From contig CAWDMC010000022.1 in assembly GCA_963803295.1 (NCBI GenBank), positions 62,001 to 126,000 of the forward strand: DNA of 64,000 bases, read 5' to 3'. The translations under genes were made by a program, and so were the position numbers. This DNA is from CAWDMC01 sp963803295 (GTDB taxonomy: Bacteria > Acidobacteriota > Terriglobia > UBA7540). Positions 1 to 9,066 of this stretch are shown here, one piece after another. Below the pieces are notes generated by a model. It did not search any database. It saw nothing but the letters and a program-made list of their open reading frames with translations, and was not told the origin of the DNA. Within the stretch, counting starts at the first letter, position 1; every line of letters begins with the position of its first letter.

Positions 1-1
1 T

Positions 2-244
2 GGCTTAGAGGTCCTTGGCGAGGTGAAAAGCGATCCGGCCCTGAAGTCTATTCCCGTGGTTATGTTGACCTCCTCAGCAGAGGAACCGGATCTCGCGGAA
101 AGCTACCGCTTGGGCGCAAACGCCTACGTAGTTAAGCCTGTTAACTTTCAAGATTTCGCCGCGGCAGTATCCGACCTTGGCAAATTCTGGGCTATGGTTA
201 ATGCGCCTCCACCAGGCTCTTGCCAAGAGGCGGCCGCACCCTGA
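2..244 (+). CDS. Response regulator receiver domain, C-terminal part (5' end outside window)
   Basis: The frame is open from base 2, so this is the end of a longer gene. The visible 80 residues match the second half of a CheY-like receiver: a hydrophobic beta-4 ending in the conserved Thr/Ser (VVMLTSS), a LGANAY turn, and the beta-5 Lys-Pro pair (YVVKPV) that contacts the phosphorylated aspartate. The phospho-acceptor Asp lies upstream of the window. The ending FWAMVNAPPP resembles the short tail of Rcp1-type stand-alone regulators that work with hybrid or phytochrome kinases, so an attached output domain is unlikely. Partner kinase unknown. Confidence 0.85.
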   Translation, partial: GLEVLGEVKSDPALKSIPVVMLTSSAEEPDLAESYRLGANAYVVKPVNFQDFAAAVSDLGKFWAMVNAPPPGSCQEAAAP

Positions 245-448
245 TGAATACGCTTTCTGTTGCCGCTCAAGCCGTCAAATCCAGAAGCCTATTCCGCGCT
301 TCGGAAAAACACGTTGAAGGGCGCGGGCCGATTTCCTGGAGCGCGGCGTCATTGATGCGCGCGAGCGGCGCGCCATTATCAGTCATCATCGCGCTCCGTG
401 TCGCGTCGGCGGCACGACGTATCGCCTCACGGACGAGCTCATCCATCG

Positions 449-580
449 TTCGCGGCAAAGTACTGGGATGACTTGAAGGCCATGGAAGAATTGAGCAGCG
501 AGATCAGCGCGCTCAAGGATGGAGAAGCCTTTGACCTGGAACTGACCATTGATATCGCTCTGTGGGACCTGGCTGGATAA
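449..580 (+). pseudogene. Remnant of a mandelate racemase/enolase-superfamily dehydratase
   Basis: About 40 residues in one frame end in IDIALWDLAG followed directly by a stop. That string is typical of the point where the N-terminal cap of enolase-superfamily sugar-acid dehydratases passes into the barrel, and intact members continue for about 250 more residues. Here the reading stops where the truncated aldolase gene on the other strand also loses homology, so this looks like a deletion or inversion breakpoint. A dehydratase would fit the neighbouring KDPG aldolase and sugar kinase. Bases 245-448 hold nothing I can identify. The call rests on one short motif. Confidence 0.4.
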
Positions 581-1025
581 TGCTCTCTCCGATTCCCAGC
601 GCAGTTGCTCCAGCTCGGATGTATTCCAGAGCTGTCTCGATACCGATCCCTCCCGTGGCCAGAAACTCGATATTAGGGAAAGGGCCCTTGAATGCCCGGA
701 TGTACTTTGGGCCAGCTGCCCGGCAGGTTTCAGGATCAAGCACCGTGCCCGCTCCTACCAGAACCCGGTCACCATAACGCTGCGTCACACCTTCCACGAC
801 GCGCAGGGCGTGTGGGATGGTCATGGTAAGTTCCACCGTGGCGATCCCGCCGCCGACTATGCCCTCCACTGCCCGGAGGGCTTCTTCGGAAGACTCCACC
901 CGGATAACCGGCACGATCCCAACCTCGCGAAAGAGCGCGAGCGCTTTTTCCCTAGTCCATAAAACTGTCTTTCCCTCCCTTATTGGGCTGCCACGAGCGG
1001 ACGTTACTGCACGTCCGCAGATCAC
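513..1025 (-). pseudogene. eda: KDPG/KHG aldolase with internal deletion removing the catalytic lysine
   Basis: Residues 25-95 match the first half of class I 2-keto-3-deoxy-6-phosphogluconate aldolase (VPVIRVESSEEAL, then the Glu-bearing VELTMTIPHA, then VLVGAGTVLDPETCRAA). The sequence then jumps straight to GPKYIRAFKGPFPN, which in family members comes about 50 residues later. The missing block contains the SP-L-P segment and the Schiff-base lysine in the K-(L/V)-FP motif. Total length is 170 aa against a usual 205-215, and about 20 C-terminal residues after ALGIGESIIQ are foreign. The start overlaps the upstream kinase stop (ATGA), so it was translated in one operon. As written it cannot form the Schiff base and is probably inactive. 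Confidence 0.8.
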
Positions 1026-2389
1026 GAACTCGATCGAAGGTCAGCCATCGCCTGGCTAATGGATGAGACCCTCCCGCTAAAAACCAACCCGAGGACCAAC
1101 AGTCCCGTCAGGGTATCCTCTGCGCAAGGGGCCATCCGGTAGTCTGCTTGGAATCTCTTCTGAATCACCTGGCGCAGAACCTCGATTTTGCAGGGGAGTC
1201 CGCCCGAAAACACGATGTTCCGCCACGATCGATCCGGCCAGATGCGGAGGGCGCAGTTGTAGTAGTTTTCGGTCATGTGCTCAAAGGCGGCGCGGAACAA
1301 GTGGCCTACCCTGAAGTTCTCCTTGCGGATGTTGGAAATTGTGCCCCGGTCTCCAAAGGGGCTGGCAAAGAAATTCAGATCGACCTTTAGATCGGTATCG
1401 TCCACCTGCATGGTCTCCCGCGCAATGTATGGCCAGGGATCCTGAACGTCGGGTTGCCCGTCGGCCGCGAACTCACAAAGGAGGTCAACCAGTACGTCCA
1501 GAGCACGACCGGCGGGGATATGGGTGAAAGTATTAAGGAACATCCCGTCGAAGAACGGCCGCGTCTGGTAATCACCCAAGCTTAATCCGGCGGTGAGGCG
1601 GCTGACCTGTGAACCCGTTGAAATATTGAGAGATAGTTCCTCCTTCTCCAGTAAGGCTCCAAGCAAGGCGCACTGATAGTCGCCTATGGGCGTGTAACAT
1701 GGCACCGACGTGGAACCGCGCCTCAGGCCACCCACCATCTCACCTGCTTGGCGCAGCCTGGGCCAGCACAGTCTGTCTAGCCCCAACTCCTGAATTACGC
1801 CCTCGTGCCAGTTCAGGGTTTCAAGATTGAGCAACCCATAGGTAAAGCCATTCGTCAGGTCCACGCTCGGCGGTGAGCCGCACATAACGGTCAGCACAAA
1901 GTCAGGCATCGAGACCGGAATAAGGCCGGGATCGAGCTGACCCTGTTCGGCGAGCCAGAAAAGAAAACTGTTGGGCGCGCCCGGACGCAGCTCGTTGCCG
2001 AGCTGCTTGCGGTGTTCGGGGCTTATTCGACGGGTCATGACGTCAAAATACGATCCGGTTCCCGACGGATGCGGCATCGTTGCCCGCTGATCACGCCAGG
2101 TCATGCAATTGGAAAGGATCTTGCCTCGATCATTCATCAAAACCATTCCATGCATCTGCGTGCACATAACGATCCCAGTGCAGTCGGGCGCATGGACGAA
2201 AAGTTCACCGACGAAATTTCGCACGGCGGAAACGAGCTCGTCCGGGTCAAATTCACAAAAGAGAGGATTAGGACTCGCCAACTGGTTAGGAAAAGGGAGG
2301 CGCTCGATGTGCTTGAGTTCAAGGGCCTCCAGATCCAAAACGGCGCCCTTGATGAACGAGGTTCCCAGATCAATCCCAATGAACGACAT
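1022..2389 (-). CDS. FGGY-family carbohydrate kinase
   Basis: ATP-dependent sugar kinase of about 455 aa (family usual 450-520). Residues 1-15 carry the phosphate-1 motif IGIDLGTSFIKGAV. CTQMHGMV follows, then TWRDQR, as in xylulokinase/sedoheptulokinase-like members. The second half holds the adenosine-binding part with NISTGSQVS and FSGGLPCK. The start at 2389 places the beta-1 strand right at the N terminus; an in-frame ATG lies 12 bases upstream. It overlaps the aldolase gene by four bases. With the IclR gene divergent and an MFS carrier beyond it, this probably phosphorylates an imported sugar or keto-sugar acid. The exact substrate cannot be told from sequence. Confidence 0.85.
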   Translation of the reverse strand: MSFIGIDLGTSFIKGAVLDLEALELKHIERLPFPNQLASPNPLFCEFDPDELVSAVRNFVGELFVHAPDCTGIVMCTQMHGMVLMNDRGKILSNCMTWRDQRATMPHPSGTGSYFDVMTRRISPEHRKQLGNELRPGAPNSFLFWLAEQGQLDPGLIPVSMPDFVLTVMCGSPPSVDLTNGFTYGLLNLETLNWHEGVIQELGLDRLCWPRLRQAGEMVGGLRRGSTSVPCYTPIGDYQCALLGALLEKEELSLNISTGSQVSRLTAGLSLGDYQTRPFFDGMFLNTFTHIPAGRALDVLVDLLCEFAADGQPDVQDPWPYIARETMQVDDTDLKVDLNFFASPFGDRGTISNIRKENFRVGHLFRAAFEHMTENYYNCALRIWPDRSWRNIVFSGGLPCKIEVLRQVIQKRFQADYRMAPCAEDTLTGLLVLGLVFSGRVSSISQAMADLRSSS

Positions 2390-2706
2390 TGGGCACCTCA
2401 CCTGTGACTCAGAAGAAATTCCTCGAAGAACCGCAGTTCTTGAGATTTTGCAGTCATGTCTCCAACGGAAACATCAATTAGCACTTCAGCGCGGCCAAGT
2501 CAAGCTCTAGAATGCAATTCTGCAATATGGAAGGGTCAAAATCTACATCGGGGGACGACCGGTTCGGCTGGGTCATGGCATTGACAGCTTTTGCGCAGGC
2601 GCCAACCTCTGTCTGAAGCGTCCACGGTGGATGCCATCTTGAGCCGCTTTCCGCAATGTGGTAGAGTCCCTTGCTGATCGCGCCACCCAATGCAGAGAGA
2701 TAATTT
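2390..2706. promoter_or_regulatory. Divergent promoter region between kinase and IclR regulator
   Basis: About 300 bases without a gene separate two divergently transcribed genes, the usual place for an IclR-family operator. I see no unambiguous palindrome and no clean pair of -35/-10 boxes, so the role is inferred from position only. Confidence 0.35.
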
Positions 2707-3516
2707 ATGGTAAAGAGCGAGCCGAAGGTCCACATCAGATATCCAGTCAAATCACTGATCAAAGCCTTGCGCATACTGGAGGAACTTGGAGACAGTGGGC
2801 CACTGGGCGTTACGGAAATTGGTAAGCGTTTGGGAATACGTTTAAGCACTGTTCATCGCTTACTCGGTACTCTCAAAGGAAAAGGGTACGTACTTTCTGA
2901 TCCGGCTACGTCCAAGTACTTGCTGGGCGGCATGGTCGCGAGATTGGGAGATTCCATCCCACGTCAACTACCCTTGCTGAAACACGGTACGACCACGGTG
3001 GAGGAACTCTCGCGAGAATGCAATGAGACCGTGAATCTGGCCATCCTTGAGGGTACAGACGTGGTATATACGGCGAGGCACGAGAGCCGCCATAGCTTGC
3101 GGATTGCGGGCAACATAGGAGGCCGTTGGCCTGCCCACGCTACTGCTCTCGGGAAAGCATGCCTGGCCGATCTCTCCGATAACGAGATCCTCAAGCTGTA
3201 TGGCGGCGCGAAGAAACTCCGCCGGTTGACACCCAACACGATAGTCAACATGCAACAGTTACTCGCCCAGTTGGCTGTGGTTAGGCAGGAGGGGATCGCC
3301 GAGGACAACGAAGAGAACTCCCTTGGCGTCTTTTGCATAGCGGTTCCCGTTCGTGGCCCGTCGGGTAGGGTTGTGGCTGGTCTCAGTATCTCGGGGCCAA
3401 AAGCGCGCCTGACTTCCGAGCGCGTAAGACCTCTCAAGGTGGGCTTGGTCAGGGCCGGCGCCGATCTGTCAACGAAACTGGGGTTCAACGCAGCCATCGC
3501 CGTGACGCCGCGCTAA
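2707..3516 (+). CDS. IclR-family transcriptional regulator
   Basis: 269 aa, normal for the family. Residues 10-75 form the winged helix (KALRILEELGDSG, then VTEIGKRLGIRLSTVHRLLGTL). Residues about 90-260 form the effector domain, with EECN-like ELSRECNETVNLAILEG, HATALGKACLA and the late IAVPVRGPSGRVVAGLSISGP. IclR regulators usually control adjacent sugar or aromatic-acid genes and sense a catabolic intermediate. Here it sits divergent from the kinase/aldolase pair and directly upstream of an MFS carrier, so it probably governs both. Confidence 0.93.
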   Translation: MVKSEPKVHIRYPVKSLIKALRILEELGDSGPLGVTEIGKRLGIRLSTVHRLLGTLKGKGYVLSDPATSKYLLGGMVARLGDSIPRQLPLLKHGTTTVEELSRECNETVNLAILEGTDVVYTARHESRHSLRIAGNIGGRWPAHATALGKACLADLSDNEILKLYGGAKKLRRLTPNTIVNMQQLLAQLAVVRQEGIAEDNEENSLGVFCIAVPVRGPSGRVVAGLSISGPKARLTSERVRPLKVGLVRAGADLSTKLGFNAAIAVTPR

Positions 3517-3603
3517 AGCATTGGCTTTGAACAAGCCCATGAGATCCTGATAAGGCCGAATAGGCGAGTATCTTACGCGAACTCTCACATCAAAGGGGGA
3601 TCG

Positions 3604-4899
3604 GTGACGAAGCCTGCGGCTGACGGCTATTACAAGTGGGTTGTAGTCGGACTCCTCTGGCTGGTTGCGTGTCTTAACTATGCCGACCGCATGACGATCT
3701 TCAGCGTCTTTCCCCTGATCAAAAAAGAACTGGTCCTCTCAGACATCGTCTTGGCCCTCTTAGGCTCGACCTTCCTCTGGACTTACGGCGCCTGTTCACC
3801 TCTGGGAGGCTACCTGGGAGACAGATTCCGCCGCAAGAAAGTGATCATCTGGAGTCTCGTTATATTCAGCATCGTCACTTTTGCCACCGGGCTTGCCCAC
3901 AGCGGACGCCAGCTTATGCTGCTGCGGATGTTCCTCGGAGTCTCCGAAGCCATCTTTCTCCCCGCCGCTCTCGCCCACGTCGCCAGCTTTCACACGGAGT
4001 CAACTCGTTCGTCCGCAAACGCCATCTGCTTGACCGGTCTCACCGTCGGGGCAGGAATTGGCGGCTTGTACGGCGGCTACATGGGGGAGCACTATTCGTG
4101 GAGGACGGGATTTTTCATCCTGGGTGTCGTGGGAATTCTGGTGGCGGTCATTCTCCTCGCATTTCTGCGTGACAGCCCGGTCTCCACCGCCAAACTGGGA
4201 ACCGAAGTGGATACCATCGAGCCACTGGGCCGCAAGATAGCCAAGATACTCAGCACCCCGACGGCTGCCTGCGTGATCTTTCTTGCCTTCGCCCTCTCGC
4301 TGACGAGTTGGCCGACGGGATCCTGGGTGCCGACCTACCTTTACGAGAAATTCGGCATGAGCCTTACAAAATCAGGCCTCACCATGGCGCTTTTCACCTA
4401 CACCCCAGCTCTGGCCGGTTCGTTGCTCGGCGGCGTGTGGGCAGACCGTTGGGCAAAACGCGATTCCGGAGGCCGAATGAGGGTACAGATTGTCGGGTTG
4501 TGCTTCATGGGCCCGACCATGCTGGCCATGGGATTCATGCCCACGGGCACGACACTGGCGGCGAATCTGATGGCGTACTCGATAGCGCGAGGATTGCTGG
4601 AAGTTAACTCGATGCCGATCTTTAGCGCCGTGGTTCCCCGCGCGAGATGGTCGACCACCTACGGCATCTACAATCTGGCCGGCACCATGGCGGGCGCCCT
4701 GGGCATCCTGTTCGTGGGCGCCATGAAAGCCTCGTGGGGCATCGGTTATAGCTTGTCGTCGATGTCCGTCCTCCTGTTTATAGCCATCGGCATCATGTGG
4801 TTCGGCGTGCTCCGCTTTCTGCCCGGTGATATCGAGAATCTGGGTGCCGCGTCTCGACCGGGTTTCGCGGCCGCGAGCGCACCGACTACATCCAGCTAG
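3604..4899 (+). CDS. MFS transporter, ACS (anion:cation symporter)-like
   Basis: 431 aa with about 12 hydrophobic segments. The first helix carries NYADRMTIF, close to the N-Y-(F/A)-D-R pattern of hexuronate/galactonate/glucarate carriers, and the loop between helices 2 and 3 has GYLGDRFRRKK. The start is GTG at 3604 with AAAGGGGG just upstream. A likely role is proton-coupled uptake of a sugar acid, consistent with the aldolase and the dehydratase remnant nearby. Substrate not determinable. Confidence 0.88.
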   Translation: MTKPAADGYYKWVVVGLLWLVACLNYADRMTIFSVFPLIKKELVLSDIVLALLGSTFLWTYGACSPLGGYLGDRFRRKKVIIWSLVIFSIVTFATGLAHSGRQLMLLRMFLGVSEAIFLPAALAHVASFHTESTRSSANAICLTGLTVGAGIGGLYGGYMGEHYSWRTGFFILGVVGILVAVILLAFLRDSPVSTAKLGTEVDTIEPLGRKIAKILSTPTAACVIFLAFALSLTSWPTGSWVPTYLYEKFGMSLTKSGLTMALFTYTPALAGSLLGGVWADRWAKRDSGGRMRVQIVGLCFMGPTMLAMGFMPTGTTLAANLMAYSIARGLLEVNSMPIFSAVVPRARWSTTYGIYNLAGTMAGALGILFVGAMKASWGIGYSLSSMSVLLFIAIGIMWFGVLRFLPGDIENLGAASRPGFAAASAPTTSS

Positions 4900-5187
4900 T
4901 TGTCGCTTCCTGAACCGCAACCGGCAGACCAGGCAGATTCAACCCGCCAGTCGGCTTTTTCTCACAGTTATTCATCTTGGTCTGCGATGATTAAGAAGTC
5001 CTTTCTGGAGTATGGAAAAGGCAAACCTACCACAAGGATCTCCGCGCCACAACTGAGTCCCGCGAGTGGGTTGCAAGGCGTTTGCCGCATTGCGGAAGTT
5101 ATTTCCTGGAGCCTGCTTGACGTAGGTGAGATGGAGCGTTACCCACGTCCCACTGCGGGCGAGAAAGAAAACTGAGGAGTGAGTTCT

Positions 5188-6189
5188 ATGTTACGAAGCG
5201 AAATTGCTCAATCTGCGAGACGGCTGTGGCCGCTCTGCGTGACCCTGATGATCAGCTTCTTTATTCCGTCGCCCAATCCTGGCTGGAGTGCAGTTGCCTC
5301 TGGATGTGCGCCGGCCGGATCGACGAGCAACCCTGACTACACTCGAACTGAAGATGTGATCTACGGCCGAAAGTTCGGCATGGCGCTGACCATGGACGTC
5401 TTTGAGCCGGCCCGGAAAAACAATTTCGGCGTCATTTTTCTGGTGAATGGTGCGTGGTATTCGAGCCACGACCCTGTCACCGTCCCTTTTCCCTTTCCTT
5501 ATGTTACTCCCGCCAATTACACTCCTTATCTCGACCGCGGCTACACGGTCTTCGCTGTGGTCACCAGTTCAGCCCCCAAGTTCAGTATTCCGGAGATTAT
5601 CGAGGACCTTCCCCGGGCTGTGCGCTTCATTCGCTATAACGCCGCCAAGTATGGCGTCAATCCCGCGCGACTCGGAGTTTTAGGCTCCAGTTCGGGAGGA
5701 CATCTGGCCTTGATGATGGGGACCCAAGGCCGCGAAGGCCCTGCCGATGCCAAGGATCCCGTCGATCGCGAAAGCAGCGCGGTGGGAGCTGTTGCCTGTT
5801 TCTTCCCTCCCACCGACTTTCTGAACTGGGGCTCTCCGGGCGTCGATGCCGTCGGTCTCGCCTCCATGGCTCCGCTCGATATCGTCTTCGGCCCACGCGC
5901 CTACACAGAGCATGGCCGTCAGGTTCTGGGCAAGGAGATTTCCCCAATCTACTTTGTCACCTCGAATTTGCCTCCAACCCTGATCATTCATGGCGACGCC
6001 GACAACGTGGTTCCCCTTCAGCAGTCGGAGAGCTTCGTCGAGCGCGCCCACGAGGTGGGGGCGCCTCGGGCGGAACTCGTGGTGCGGAAGGGCAAGGGTC
6101 ATGGGTGGGGAGACTTTTGGAAATCCGAGGAGGATGTCACACTATTTGCGGACTGGTTCGATGATAACCTGCGGGGCATAAAGAGATAG
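5188..6189 (+). CDS. Exported alpha/beta hydrolase (BD-FAE/esterase-like)
   Basis: 333 aa from the ATG at 5188, preceded by GAGGAG with nine-base spacing; a GTG nine bases earlier is less likely. A signal peptide is present (hydrophobic run around LWPLCVTLMISFFI). The catalytic domain shows the nucleophile elbow GSSSGGH, an acid in HGDADNVVP and a late His in GKGHGWGDF, which gives a complete Ser-Asp-His triad. This arrangement resembles carbohydrate esterases and lipases of the alpha/beta-hydrolase-3 type. Together with the sugar-uptake neighbours it may remove acyl groups from plant polysaccharide outside the cytoplasm. Confidence 0.82.
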   Translation: MLRSEIAQSARRLWPLCVTLMISFFIPSPNPGWSAVASGCAPAGSTSNPDYTRTEDVIYGRKFGMALTMDVFEPARKNNFGVIFLVNGAWYSSHDPVTVPFPFPYVTPANYTPYLDRGYTVFAVVTSSAPKFSIPEIIEDLPRAVRFIRYNAAKYGVNPARLGVLGSSSGGHLALMMGTQGREGPADAKDPVDRESSAVGAVACFFPPTDFLNWGSPGVDAVGLASMAPLDIVFGPRAYTEHGRQVLGKEISPIYFVTSNLPPTLIIHGDADNVVPLQQSESFVERAHEVGAPRAELVVRKGKGHGWGDFWKSEEDVTLFADWFDDNLRGIKR

Positions 6190-6212
6190 CAACTCCCGCG
6201 CAGTGGAACCCT

Positions 6213-7271
6213 TCACTGGCTGAAATAATTCGCAGCTGCGATCGCGACCACGGCTATGAAGAGGCAGGCGATACCCGCGGCAAACAGTCTGTAAATTCGA
6301 GGCTGCATTTGACGCCATTCACCCGTAGAGACAGCGGCCAGTTGGCCCGAGAGGACGACAGTGGTCATATAGAGTGCGAAACCGATCGAAACCCCAAGCA
6401 CCCCCAGGAAAGTGGTACCGCTGCTGTAGAGTGCGATCCCGCCCATCCACATGCAGGCTGCCAGGACAGGATTGAACACTTCCCGGATTCCGCCGCTGAA
6501 GTTGCCCCAGGTATGATTCTTGGAGAGCAGGTAAATGGAGTACCCGAAATTGACCACCGATCCACCGAGCAGGGCAATGGGCCAAACTGCGAATGGAGCC
6601 CACGAGGCCGCGCCACCGTGGGCGCGCACTTTCTCCATGATGTCGCCGCCATAAGCCAGAGCGATATTGAGAAGCGAGGCCAGGACCCCCGCCCCCACGG
6701 CGATCGCCACATTGAGGAGGTACCCCGCCCGGGTGGAGGCCTCCTGAGTCATGGCTGACTCCTTCTCTGAAAATCCCGCGCCACGGCCCTGCCGCCTTGC
6801 TTCATCCTCCCGCCAGAAACCACTCCAACCACAAAGGGCGACTCCCAGCAGCATCACCATGGTCCCAGCCATCACCAGCAGACCGCTGGCCTGTAGGAGC
6901 ATCTCGCGATGCAAGAGCACCAGGGGAACCACGGTTCCGACACCGGCGCCGATGCCGTTAACAATCGCCCCCGAAACTGCCAGTCCCAGCTTGTGAATGC
7001 AGATGCCGACACCGAGCTGCGCGAATCCCCATAGAGCGCCGAACACCAGCGGTTTCAGCACTTCATGAAAGGTAAGCGAAGCGTAGACCTCCGCTAAGTG
7101 CGGCAAGAGCCAGAAGGCCAAAGCCAATGGAACGATAATCAGAGAGACCAGTGTGTAGACAAGCCAGAAGTTCTCCCACTTCCAAATCCTCGCCCACTTG
7201 ATCGACCACATGCTGAACCCGACGGTTAGGCCGGCCAGAAAGGTCAGAGCGAATCCGTGAAGGAGTGTCAT
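6213..7271 (-). CDS. rhaT: L-rhamnose/proton symporter-like permease (RhaT family)
   Basis: 352 aa, about ten hydrophobic helices, the normal RhaT length. The N-terminal signature GFSMWSIKWARIWKWENFW is close to that of RhaT. Later segments (GIGAGVGTVVPLVLLHR, GEWRQMQPR) also fit. RhaT imports L-rhamnose with H+. It is the last gene of the minus-strand run DeoR-cyclase-E1alpha-E1beta-HAD-RhaT. No rhamnose isomerase, kinase or aldolase is seen in the window, so transport of another 6-deoxysugar or related compound is possible. Confidence 0.85.
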   Translation of the reverse strand: MTLLHGFALTFLAGLTVGFSMWSIKWARIWKWENFWLVYTLVSLIIVPLALAFWLLPHLAEVYASLTFHEVLKPLVFGALWGFAQLGVGICIHKLGLAVSGAIVNGIGAGVGTVVPLVLLHREMLLQASGLLVMAGTMVMLLGVALCGWSGFWREDEARRQGRGAGFSEKESAMTQEASTRAGYLLNVAIAVGAGVLASLLNIALAYGGDIMEKVRAHGGAASWAPFAVWPIALLGGSVVNFGYSIYLLSKNHTWGNFSGGIREVFNPVLAACMWMGGIALYSSGTTFLGVLGVSIGFALYMTTVVLSGQLAAVSTGEWRQMQPRIYRLFAAGIACLFIAVVAIAAANYFSQ

Positions 7272-7362
7272 ATTGGAGTCCTATCTCGCCGCTCCCGCTG
7301 TGGAACAACTGCCCGTGTCAAGGTAACAACAACCCGCAGCACCGAAGAACACTCCCTAGTTC

Positions 7363-7947
7363 CTACGCGCTGTCGGGGCGTTTCTCCTCCGGGTTGTTAT
7401 CATAAAAGCGCATCGCCTTCATGCCGGCAGTCCTGGCAGCTTCGATCCCAGCGTCTGAGTCCTCAACGACGATACATCGCGACGGAGGGATCCCCATTTT
7501 TTCGGACGCAAGCAGATACAGGTCCGGATGCGGTTTGCCGCGCTTGACGTCTTCGGGTCCGACCAGGACATCGGCCCGCACACCGAATCCGGCAAGGATC
7601 GAGGACCATGAGGTTTTGGCACTTCCGCTGGCGATCCCCACTGGGAATCCGGCGGCCTTGAGGGTCCGGATTAACTCCAGATTACATTCGATCCCCTTCA
7701 CGCCCTGAGCGTGGCTCTTGAACAACTCTCGCTTTCGAGCGTATATTTTGTCTACCTCAACCGTTACTCCTGCCTTGCGCGCGAAATACTCGATCTGCTC
7801 GGCGCCCTTCATGCCGGCCTGCCGAAAGAACTGAGCCTTGTCGATAGGCACGTGGGCTTCTTCGAGCGCCTGCCTGTAACACTCAAAATGCGCCTCCATC
7901 GTGCTCAGCAGCACCCCGTCGACATCGAAGATATACGCGTAATTCAT
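7363..7947 (-). CDS. HAD-superfamily hydrolase, beta-phosphoglucomutase-like
   Basis: 194 aa. Motif I is FDVDGVLL near the N terminus (two Asp residues). Motif II is around PVGIASGSAKT, motif III is the Lys in GKPHPDLYL, and motif IV is VVEDSDAGIEAA. A cap domain lies between residues 15 and 75 (C1 type). Family members dephosphorylate sugar phosphates or interconvert them. It sits between the E1 beta gene (41-base gap) and rhaT and probably belongs to the same transcript. Specificity unknown. Confidence 0.85.
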   Translation of the reverse strand: MNYAYIFDVDGVLLSTMEAHFECYRQALEEAHVPIDKAQFFRQAGMKGAEQIEYFARKAGVTVEVDKIYARKRELFKSHAQGVKGIECNLELIRTLKAAGFPVGIASGSAKTSWSSILAGFGVRADVLVGPEDVKRGKPHPDLYLLASEKMGIPPSRCIVVEDSDAGIEAARTAGMKAMRFYDNNPEEKRPDSA

Positions 7948-7987
7948 GCCCGGGTGTGCTCCCCGACATCGTCGGTTAGTGCGGATT

Positions 7988-9013
7988 TCAACAATTCACG
8001 ACCTCCTTCACCGCCTCCGTAATCCGTTCCACCTGGGGGATCACCGCCCGCTCCATCATAGGCGCGAAAGGGATCGGGGTGTCAGGCACAGAGATGCGTT
8101 TGATCGGAGCGTCCAGCAGGTACAGTCCGTGCTCCGCAACCGTGGCCGATATCTCAGAGGCCACCCCGCACGTCAGGACATCTTCGCTCACCACCACGAG
8201 TCGCGAGGTCTTCTCGACCGAGCGCAGGATCGTGTCCCTGTCCATCGGAACCAGGGTGCGCGGATCGATCACTTCCGCCTCAATACCTTGCGTGGCCAGC
8301 ACTTGGGCGGCCTGCAGAGCCTGGTGCAGCATGAAGCCGGTGGCGACTATAGTCACATCGCGCCCCTGGCGCTTGACGTCCGCGACACCGAAGGGAATGG
8401 TGTAGTCGCCTTCAGGGGCGGGACGGTAAGTATCAGTCAGGCTACCCACAGCCGTCTGTGCCTTTCCCCCGGGCGATCGCGAACCATAGAGCAATTTGTG
8501 CTCAAGAAAGATCACCGGATTGTCATCCCGGATGGCAGTCTTCAAGAGCCCTTTGGCGTCGTATGGAGTTGACGGTATCACCACCTTGAGTCCCGGAGTG
8601 TGCATGAACCATGCTTCCAGGGATTGGGAATGCTGGGCCGCGCGCCCTGCCGCCCCGATCGGCGCCCGGATCACTAGTGGAATTCTCACTTGGCCGCCCA
8701 TCATGAATCTCAACTTCGCGGCCTGGTTGCAAATGGGATCCATAGCGCAGGTGAGAAAGTCATTGAACTGAATCTCGGCAACCGGCCGCAGACCCGTCAT
8801 GGCGGCCCCTACGGCGGCGCCAACGATTGCAGTTTCAGAAATGGGGGTGTCGCGCACCCGCTCCTCGCCGAACATCTCCAGCAAACCTGAGGTTACCGTG
8901 TAGGCGCCCCCCAGGACTCCGATGTCTTCTCCCAGTAGGACAACGTTCTCATCGCGGTTCATCTCCTCAATGAGAGCCTGCCTCAGCGCTTGTGCCAGGG
9001 TTGTCGTTTCCAC
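7988..9013 (-). CDS. 2-oxo acid dehydrogenase E1 component, beta subunit
   Basis: 341 aa, full length for the E1-beta family (pyruvate, acetoin or branched-chain dehydrogenase). Seen: VVLLGEDIG, the TPP-interacting DTPISETAIVG, FNDFLTCAMDPICNQAAK, HSQSLEAWF, and the C-terminal transketolase domain with EVIDPRTLVPMD and VVSEDVLTCG. It forms a heterotetramer with the alpha subunit encoded just upstream. No E2 or E3 gene is nearby, so it either borrows E2/E3 from elsewhere or acts as a non-oxidative TPP lyase or decarboxylase. Confidence 0.92.
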   Translation of the reverse strand: METTTLAQALRQALIEEMNRDENVVLLGEDIGVLGGAYTVTSGLLEMFGEERVRDTPISETAIVGAAVGAAMTGLRPVAEIQFNDFLTCAMDPICNQAAKLRFMMGGQVRIPLVIRAPIGAAGRAAQHSQSLEAWFMHTPGLKVVIPSTPYDAKGLLKTAIRDDNPVIFLEHKLLYGSRSPGGKAQTAVGSLTDTYRPAPEGDYTIPFGVADVKRQGRDVTIVATGFMLHQALQAAQVLATQGIEAEVIDPRTLVPMDRDTILRSVEKTSRLVVVSEDVLTCGVASEISATVAEHGLYLLDAPIKRISVPDTPIPFAPMMERAVIPQVERITEAVKEVVNC

Positions 9014-9066
9014 TTCTGACCCGTCCTTTGATTTAACAGAAGCCGCGCGGCTTTTTCCGCGGGTGG

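Noticed and set aside
4900..5175. TTG-started 91-codon frame between the MFS and hydrolase genes
   Set aside because: No ribosome site, no signal or fold pattern, and composition like a spacer; treated as non-coding.
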